Source: an uncultured Propionibacteriaceae bacterium
GTDB taxonomy: Bacteria > Actinomycetota > Actinomycetes > Propionibacteriales > Propionibacteriaceae
Direction: 5' to 3'
DNA: 64,000 nucleotides
Assembly (NCBI GenBank): GCA_945911015.1
Contig: CAMDZW010000009.1
Span: forward strand, 40,746 to 104,745
Shown: one piece after another, positions 58,343-64,000 of the stretch
Numbering within the stretch: position 1 is the stretch's first letter
Layout: the number at the start of each line of letters is the position of its first letter
The notes under the pieces: model-generated
The model's input: the letters and a program-made list of their open reading frames with translations, nothing else
Told to the model about the DNA's origin: nothing
Databases searched by the model: none
Made by a program: the position numbers and the translations under genes

Positions 58343-61300
58343 GTGAGCCAATTGCAAGGCCTTGTCCGGGCCGTCGCCGACGAACCCACCATCGCCGATG
58401 CACTCGAGTCGGCCCGAACCCGTACCCTCCACAGCCATGACCTGACCATGCCGCCAGCCTTGCGGCCGCCGGTCATCGCTGCCCTGAGCGATGCCCGCCC
58501 GATGTTGGTGATCTGTTCCACCTATCGCGAGGCCGAGGAGCAGGCCGCCGTGCTGGCCGATCTGCTGTCCGAGGACGCCGTCGCCTACTACCCGGCCTGG
58601 GAAACGCTCCCGCACGAACGCCTCAGCCCGCGCTCCGACACCGTCGGACGCCGCCTCGACGTGCTTCGTCGGCTGGCCGGCACCGATCCTGACCGGGCCG
58701 CACCACGGGTGATTGTGGCTCCGGTACGAAGTGTCCTGCAGCCCCAGGTCAAGGGACTGGGGGAGCTGCGCCCGGTCCACATCACCACCGGGTCCGACCA
58801 CGACATCCAGGACTTGGCCCAGGCCCTGGTTGACGCCGCTTACGTTCGGGTCGACCTGGTCGAGCGGCGTGGTGAGTTCGCCGTCCGTGGTGGCATCCTC
58901 GACGTCTTCCCGCCGACCGAGGAACATCCGCTGCGGATCGACTTCTTCGGCGACACCGTCGAGGAGATCCGTCACTTCCAGGTGGCCGATCAGCGATCCG
59001 ACGAGGAACTGGTCGATCACTTCACCGCCTTCCCGTGCCGCGAACTGCTGCTCACCGATCAGGTCCGTGCCCGCGCCGCCGCCCTGGTCGAGGCCCATCC
59101 CGAGATCGCCGAGATGCTTGAGCGGATCTCGCTCGGTCACGCGGTCGACGGCATGGAGTCGCTCTCCCCGGCCCTGGTCGACGGGATGGAGCTGCTCGTC
59201 GAGTTGCTGCCCGCCGACACTCTGGTCGCGGTCTGCGACCCCGAGCTCGTACGGGGCAGAGCTCGCGACCTCGTCGCGACCAGCGAGGAGTTCCGCGCCG
59301 CCTCATGGGCGGCAGCGGCGGCCGGTGGCAATGCGCCGATCGACCTGGGGGCGTCGGCCTATGCCGAGCTCGGTGACGTCCGCCAGTCCGCGCTGGCCCG
59401 GGGGATGAGCTGGTGGGGGATGTCGCCATTTGCTGCGGCGCCCGATGCCGGGACCGACCCGGTCCGCACCGAGGACGGCGAGATCATTGACCTGTCCGCC
59501 TATGACACCGGCGGCCTGCGCGGGGTCACGATCGAAGCTCACGGTCCGACCCAGTGGCATGGCGACACCGAGGCCGCGGTCGCCACCATCACCGAACAAC
59601 TTGCCGCCGGCCAACGCGTCGTGCTGGTCACCGAGGGGCCGGGCCTGGCCTCCCGGGTCCATGAGCTCCTTGACGACGCCGAGCTGCGCAACCAGGTCCT
59701 CGACCACCTGCCGGCCGTCCCCGAAGCCGGACTGGTCTCGATCACCACCGGGGCGTTGCGGCATGGATTCTCCTTGCCCGGTGTCGATCTGGTTGTGCAC
59801 ACCGGTGCCGACCTGGCCGGACACAAGGGTGCCCAGGACCGTACGGGACGTTCGGCGATGCCGCGCCGACGCAAGAACCAGGTCGACCCACTCGAACTGG
59901 CCCCGGGCGATCCGGTCGTCCACGACCAGCACGGGGTGGGCCGCTATGTCGAGATGGTGCAACGCACCGTCAAGGTCGACCCACGCAGCCGACCGGGCCA
60001 GGGCGCCACGACGACCCGCGAATACCTGGTCATCGAGTACGCCGCGTCGAAGAAGGGGCAGCCGAAGGATCGGTTGTTCGTGCCGATGGACCAGCTCGAC
60101 ATGGTCACCCGCTATGTCGGCGGCGAGGCACCGACTCTGGACCGGATGGGCGGGGCCGACTGGGCCAAGCGCAAGAACCGGGCCCGCAAGGCGGTCCGTC
60201 AGATCGCGGCCGAGCTGATCAAGCTCTATGCCGCTCGCCAGGCCAGCCGCGGTCACGCCTTCTCCCGGGACACCCCGTGGCAGCGGGAGTTGGAGAATGC
60301 CTTCGCCCATATCGAGACCCCCGACCAGCTGTCGGCAGTTGACGAGGTCAAACGCGACATGGAACAGATCGTGCCGATGGACCGGCTGATCTGTGGCGAT
60401 GTCGGTTACGGCAAGACCGAGATCGCCGTACGAGCAGCATTCAAGGCCGTCCAGGATGGCAAGCAGGTCGCGGTCCTGGTGCCGACCACCCTGCTGGTCC
60501 AACAGCACCAGGCGACCTTCGCCGACCGCTATGCCGGATTCCCGGTGAAGGTGGCGGGTCTGTCCCGTTTCTCGAGCGAGTCCGAGACCAAGGCCACCAT
60601 CGACGGGATTGCTGACGGCAGCATCGACGTGGTGGTCGGCACCCATCGGATCTTCGGCAAGGAGGTCCAGTTCAAGGATCTCGGGCTGGTGATCATCGAT
60701 GAGGAACAGCGCTTCGGCGTCGAGCACAAGGAGGCGCTGAAGCAACTGCGCACCCATGTCGACGTGCTGGCCATGTCGGCCACCCCGATCCCACGGACGC
60801 TGGAGATGGCGATCACCGGCATCCGGGAGATGTCGACCATCGCCACCCCGCCCGAGGAACGTCACCCGGTGCTCACCTTCGCCGGTGCGTACGACGAAGG
60901 TCAGGTCGTTGCGGCGATCCGTCGCGAACTGCTCCGCGAAGGCCAGGCGTTCTATGTCCACAACCGGGTCCAGTCGATCGAGAAGACGGCCCGGCGGCTG
61001 CGTGAACTCATCCCGGAGGCGCGGGTCGTCACCGCCCACGGCCAGATGAGCGAGAAGCAGCTCGAACAGGTCATGCTCGACTTCTGGGAGCGCCGCGCCG
61101 ACGTGTTGGTCTCCACCACCATCGTCGAGGCTGGGCTGGACATCTCCAGTGCCAACACGCTCATCATCGAGCGCGGTGACCTGCTCGGACTTTCCCAGCT
61201 GCACCAGCTGCGCGGCCGGGTCGGTCGTGGCCGCGAACGGGGTTACAGCTACTTCTTCTATCCGCCGGACAAGCCGCTCACCGAGACCGCTCATGACCGG

Positions 61301-61948
61301 CTCGCGACGATCTCGGCCAACACCGATCTCGGCTCCGGCATGGCGATCGCGATGAAGGACCTCGAGATCCGCGGCGCCGGCAACCTGCTCGGCGGCGAAC
61401 AGTCCGGCCACATCGCCGATGTCGGTTTCGACCTCTATGTCCGGCTGGTGGGGGAGGCGGTCGCTGAGTTCCGTGGCGACCAGGCCGAACCGGAGCCGGA
61501 GGTGCGCCTCGAGCTCACCGTCGATGCCCATCTGCCCGAGGACTATGTCGAGTCCGAACGCCTCCGGTTGGAGATGTACAAACGGCTCGCCGAGGTCCGC
61601 GCGGTCGAGGAACTGGCCGAGGTCGAGGCCGAACTACAGGACCGCTATGGCGACCTGCCGGCCCCGGTCCACACCCTGCTCGACGTGGCCCGGCTCCGGA
61701 TCGCGGTCCGTGCCGCCGGGCTGACCGAGATCGTCACCCAGGGCAACACCATCCGGTTCTCCCCGGTCGACCTGCCCGAATCCCGTCTGATGCGGCTCAA
61801 GCGCCTCTACCCGGGCACGGTCGTCAAGACCCAGACCCAGCAGATCCTCGTCCCCCGCCCGAAGACGGGCGGGATCGGCGGCAGCCCGCTCGCCGACCAG
61901 CCGCTGCTGCAGTGGTGCGCCGACCTGGTGAAGGCTGTCTTCGAGTGA
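58343..61948 (+). CDS. mfd: Transcription-repair coupling factor
   Basis: 1201 aa from GTG 58343; TACAGT at 58331-58336 is 6 nt upstream, which suggests a leaderless mRNA. Domain order: UvrB-like N-terminal module (YPAWETLPHERLSPRSDTVG), RNA polymerase-interacting CarD-like domain (GDPVVHDQHGVGRYVEMVQR, about residue 522), RecG-like helicase with Walker A GDVGYGKTE (about residue 685), DEEQ box IIDEEQRFG (about 786), ATPase motif VI QLRGRVGRGRERGYSYF, and the TRCF C-terminal domain. It removes stalled RNA polymerase and recruits UvrA. Confidence 0.98.
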   Translation: MSQLQGLVRAVADEPTIADALESARTRTLHSHDLTMPPALRPPVIAALSDARPMLVICSTYREAEEQAAVLADLLSEDAVAYYPAWETLPHERLSPRSDTVGRRLDVLRRLAGTDPDRAAPRVIVAPVRSVLQPQVKGLGELRPVHITTGSDHDIQDLAQALVDAAYVRVDLVERRGEFAVRGGILDVFPPTEEHPLRIDFFGDTVEEIRHFQVADQRSDEELVDHFTAFPCRELLLTDQVRARAAALVEAHPEIAEMLERISLGHAVDGMESLSPALVDGMELLVELLPADTLVAVCDPELVRGRARDLVATSEEFRAASWAAAAAGGNAPIDLGASAYAELGDVRQSALARGMSWWGMSPFAAAPDAGTDPVRTEDGEIIDLSAYDTGGLRGVTIEAHGPTQWHGDTEAAVATITEQLAAGQRVVLVTEGPGLASRVHELLDDAELRNQVLDHLPAVPEAGLVSITTGALRHGFSLPGVDLVVHTGADLAGHKGAQDRTGRSAMPRRRKNQVDPLELAPGDPVVHDQHGVGRYVEMVQRTVKVDPRSRPGQGATTTREYLVIEYAASKKGQPKDRLFVPMDQLDMVTRYVGGEAPTLDRMGGADWAKRKNRARKAVRQIAAELIKLYAARQASRGHAFSRDTPWQRELENAFAHIETPDQLSAVDEVKRDMEQIVPMDRLICGDVGYGKTEIAVRAAFKAVQDGKQVAVLVPTTLLVQQHQATFADRYAGFPVKVAGLSRFSSESETKATIDGIADGSIDVVVGTHRIFGKEVQFKDLGLVIIDEEQRFGVEHKEALKQLRTHVDVLAMSATPIPRTLEMAITGIREMSTIATPPEERHPVLTFAGAYDEGQVVAAIRRELLREGQAFYVHNRVQSIEKTARRLRELIPEARVVTAHGQMSEKQLEQVMLDFWERRADVLVSTTIVEAGLDISSANTLIIERGDLLGLSQLHQLRGRVGRGRERGYSYFFYPPDKPLTETAHDRLATISANTDLGSGMAIAMKDLEIRGAGNLLGGEQSGHIADVGFDLYVRLVGEAVAEFRGDQAEPEPEVRLELTVDAHLPEDYVESERLRLEMYKRLAEVRAVEELAEVEAELQDRYGDLPAPVHTLLDVARLRIAVRAAGLTEIVTQGNTIRFSPVDLPESRLMRLKRLYPGTVVKTQTQQILVPRPKTGGIGGSPLADQPLLQWCADLVKAVFE

Positions 61949-61962
61949 GGCCCTGACTGCGG

Positions 61963-62340
61963 CTAGCGCAGTCGGCGGCGGTAGCGGACGGACCAGATCC
62001 AGGCGGCAGCAACCGACGGGATCTGGCCCACGATGCTGGTCCGGAACGATCCCCACCAGATGTGCCAGCGGGGTGTCGACGAGCTCCAGGTGAAGCCGAT
62101 GGGCACCCGCTCACCGCACAACCGGGCGGACGCGCGGTGGTAGGCCACTCGCTGGGGGTCGCCTGCTGGGCCGGCCGGGATCAACCCACGTCGGACCGCG
62201 GTACGCACAGCCGCGTCATCGGCGATGTCCCAAGCTAGCTCCATGACCTCGTTGAGTTTGCGCGGGCAACGGGTCGACAGCCACTCAAGACGCCTCAACA
62301 GCTCCGCTGGAAGAGGGGGTGGACCACCGGCTGGGCTCAT
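61963..62340 (-). CDS. Hypothetical protein, 125 aa
   Basis: From ATG 62340; the frame is open to 62505, overlapping the divergent lipoprotein gene. Contains PPPLPAELLRRLEWLSTRCP, KLNEVMELAWDIADDAAVRT and a C-terminal WHIWWGSFRTSIVGQIPSVA followed by AAWIWSVRYRRRLR, with one possible membrane-associated segment. I do not recognise it. It converges on mfd 15 bp away. Codon use supports coding, but it could still be spurious. Confidence 0.5.
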   Translation of the reverse strand: MSPAGGPPPLPAELLRRLEWLSTRCPRKLNEVMELAWDIADDAAVRTAVRRGLIPAGPAGDPQRVAYHRASARLCGERVPIGFTWSSSTPRWHIWWGSFRTSIVGQIPSVAAAWIWSVRYRRRLR

Positions 62341-62396
62341 GGACAGATGATCGTGCCGTGGTGGCCGGGGAGTCAAGGGGCGGTAGGATACTGCGC

Positions 62397-62972
62397 GTGA
62401 CTGACACCCAGACCGTGACTGACACCCAGACAACGAGTCGACCCCGCGACAACCGGCGTGGCGGCCGCGCAACTGCTGTCCTGGTGGCCCTGCTGGTGGG
62501 GGCACTGGCCGTGCTGACCGGCTGTACCTCCAACTCGGTCGCCGCCTATGTCGACGGGCGTCCCGTGCTGAACGTCTCCGACCTGGACGAGATGACCGCA
62601 GCCTTCGAGGGCACCGGAGTCCAGGCCACCCGCGAAGGCATCGTCACCGTGGTGGTCTACAAGCACATCGCCGACACTGCCGCTGCCGAGCACGGCATCG
62701 AACTGTCCGCCGAGGTCCGCGACCAGATCGCCGCTGAGGTCGGTGAGCAGCCCAATGAGACGGTCCGGCAGCTGTTGGTCGCTCAGTCCGAGGCCGGCGC
62801 GCTCTTCGAGGCACTGGAGAACCAGCAGGCCGGGCTGGCCGATCGAGTGCTCAGCAATGCTCAGGTCGAGGTCAACCCTCGCTACGGTGCCTGGGTCTCC
62901 TCCACTGAGGGGTACGGCGTCATCGTCCCCGATGCCCTGGCCCAGCCGCCGGCCGACGCTGTGAATGGCTGA
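62397..62972 (+). CDS. Lipoprotein of unknown function, SurA-like N-terminus possible
   Basis: About 191 aa from GTG 62397; TAGGAT at 62384-62389 lies 7 nt before it (leaderless). It begins with a perfect 18-bp repeat giving VTDTQT-VTDTQT, then a signal segment VLVALLVGALAVLTGCTSNS with lipobox LTGC. The rest is helical (VSDLDEMTAAFEGTG, ELSAEVRDQIAAEVGE) like a SurA/PrsA N-terminal chaperone region, without a PPIase domain. It overlaps mazG by 8 bp. Location and coupling suggest a housekeeping-linked surface protein, but no role is known. Confidence 0.75.
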   Translation: MTDTQTVTDTQTTSRPRDNRRGGRATAVLVALLVGALAVLTGCTSNSVAAYVDGRPVLNVSDLDEMTAAFEGTGVQATREGIVTVVVYKHIADTAAAEHGIELSAEVRDQIAAEVGEQPNETVRQLLVAQSEAGALFEALENQQAGLADRVLSNAQVEVNPRYGAWVSSTEGYGVIVPDALAQPPADAVNG

Positions 62973-63609
62973 TCCGCTCACCGAGCTGCGCGAGGTGATG
63001 GCGCGCCTACGGGTGGAGTGCCCGTGGGACGCCGACCAGACCCACCTCAGTCTGGTCACCTATCTGGTCGAGGAGACCTGCGAGGTGATCGAGGCGATTG
63101 AGACCCGCGAGGACGGCGGCGACGCCGACCTGGTCGAGGAACTCGGCGACCTGTTGTTGCAGGTCGTCTTCCACAGTGAGATCGCTGCCCAGGAAGGCCG
63201 GTTCACCCTCGACGACGTCGCCGACGGGATCACCGCCAAGCTCATCCGACGCCATCCCTATGTCTTTGCCGAGGCCGAGATCCCTGACGACCTGACCGGC
63301 ACCTGGGAGCAGCGCAAGGCCGCTGAGAAGGGCCGTACCTCTTCCCTGGAAGGGATCCCGGCTCGGCTGTCCGCGCTGGCCCACGCCACCAAGGTCCTCA
63401 ATCGGGCTCACAGTCGTCAGGTCCGGTTGGACCTGCCCACGCCCGCACCGATCACCGCTGACGAGTTGGGCAGTGAACTGAAGGCTCTGGTCGTACGGGC
63501 TCAGGCCTCCGGTCTGGACGCCGAGCAGGTGATGCGTACGGTGGCCCGGGACCTTGAGGCGCAGGTCCGCGCAGCTGAGGCCCAAGAGCGGACTCAGTTG
63601 AGCCCGTAG
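62965..63609 (+). CDS. mazG: Nucleoside triphosphate pyrophosphohydrolase
   Basis: 214 aa. MazG fold with two EExxE-type metal sites: YLVEETCEVIEAIETRED then DLVEELGDLLLQVVFHSEIA, and FTLDDVADGITAKLIRRHPYVF, where family members carry HPHVF. It hydrolyses noncanonical or excess NTPs. mfd-(lipoprotein)-mazG order is conserved in actinobacteria (compare Rv1020-Rv1022 with the order changed). Complete. Confidence 0.93.
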   Translation: MADPLTELREVMARLRVECPWDADQTHLSLVTYLVEETCEVIEAIETREDGGDADLVEELGDLLLQVVFHSEIAAQEGRFTLDDVADGITAKLIRRHPYVFAEAEIPDDLTGTWEQRKAAEKGRTSSLEGIPARLSALAHATKVLNRAHSRQVRLDLPTPAPITADELGSELKALVVRAQASGLDAEQVMRTVARDLEAQVRAAEAQERTQLSP

Positions 63610-63613
63610 CGGG

Positions 63614-63994
63614 TCAGGCGAGCTCGTCCAGTGGGCAGCGGGTTCCCTCGCGCTCCAGCAGCTGGCGCACATGACGCAGGCGGGTCTGTCCGGGCCAGGC
63701 GACGAAGAGCACCATGACGGCGCCGAGCACGGCCGCGAGGACCACCACGTACGGGCTCATCGGCAGGGCGAAGCCGAGCACGACCGCCACCAGGGCGGTG
63801 CCCTCGGCAAGGGCGCACTGGGTGATCGTGGCCGAATTGAGACGGTTGAGTCCGACCGGGATCGGATTCTCCTCGGAACGCGACAGGGCAGGGATGAGTG
63901 AGCCGGCCATGCCCTTCGCGGCGAACCCGCCGGCGATGCCGAGCACTGCACCGATCGCCAGATGGGTCATGTCGAGGGGGACATCGCGGTCCAT
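63614..63994 (-). CDS. Small membrane protein of unknown function
   Basis: About 126 aa from ATG 63994; GTG 63997 is also in frame, and a longer form could begin beyond the window. Hydrophobic segments THLAIGAVLGIAGGFAAKG, GTALVAVVLGFALPMSPYVV and VVLAAVLGAVMVLFVAWPGQ indicate about three helices. The layout (loop SRSEENPIPVG, basic tail) is reminiscent of DUF-type transporters in actinobacteria, but I cannot name it. It is convergent with mazG. Confidence 0.55.
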   Translation of the reverse strand: MDRDVPLDMTHLAIGAVLGIAGGFAAKGMAGSLIPALSRSEENPIPVGLNRLNSATITQCALAEGTALVAVVLGFALPMSPYVVVLAAVLGAVMVLFVAWPGQTRLRHVRQLLEREGTRCPLDELA

Positions 63995-64000
63995 CACGTA

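Overview
The window is chromosomal DNA of a high-GC actinomycete. The Propionibacteriales are the best guess, from GC-ending codons, frequent GTG starts, the gene set and gene order. Core genes are intact. One region of about 10 kb downstream of a tRNA-Ala is full of broken mobile-element genes.

Layout. 1-9.4 kb: the end of a tartrate-dehydratase-like enolase-superfamily gene, then a lactate-utilisation cluster (lutABC plus a GntR regulator), mscL, a SAF-domain protein, an FmdB-type zinc ribbon and a large penicillin-acylase-type hydrolase. 9.6-13.3 kb: 5-formyl-THF cyclo-ligase, a MoeA-like protein, a RimJ-like acetyltransferase, a small membrane protein and tRNA-Ala(CGC). This order matches the actinobacterial locus that encodes the gephyrin-like division protein Glp and its membrane receptor GlpR/SepX. 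About 13.3-23.5 kb: a decayed island with the tails of a serine and a tyrosine recombinase, an IS3-family element holding a piece of a second one, an ArdC-like N-terminus, an AraC regulator, a TetR/membrane-protein pair with an acyltransferase, a C5 methyltransferase remnant, and a MobF relaxase remnant fused to the tail of a PEP-utilising enzyme. 23.6-40.7 kb: accessory chromosomal genes. These include a DMT transporter, a probable phosphatidylcholine synthase, a PaaX-type regulator, two coupled DHA2 transporters, an SDR, a PepSY lipoprotein, an esterase, and a probable guanidine-III riboswitch in front of a pair of SMR (Gdx/SugE-type) exporter genes, then lipB, a BASS-type transporter and an MFS transporter.

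40.7-64 kb returns to a conserved actinobacterial block: SBP lipoprotein, pmt, rsmI, tatD, nitroreductase, mannosyltransferase, rpfB, rsmA, ispE (inverted, behind a MarR gene), TetR, tRNA-Gln, glmU, prs, rplY, pth, PrsW, mfd, lipoprotein, mazG. From memory the order resembles M. tuberculosis Rv0992c to Rv1021, split here by the 13.3-40.7 kb segment.

Regulation visible in sequence: more than ten genes have a TANNNT-like -10 box 6-9 nt before the start codon, which suggests leaderless mRNAs are common. Other signals are a shared TetR-type palindrome, a MarR-type palindrome, a structured rplY leader, the riboswitch with an RBS-masking hairpin, and a degenerate repeat with 20-bp period at three intergenic sites. 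All product names come from reading motifs in the translations; no database search was run.
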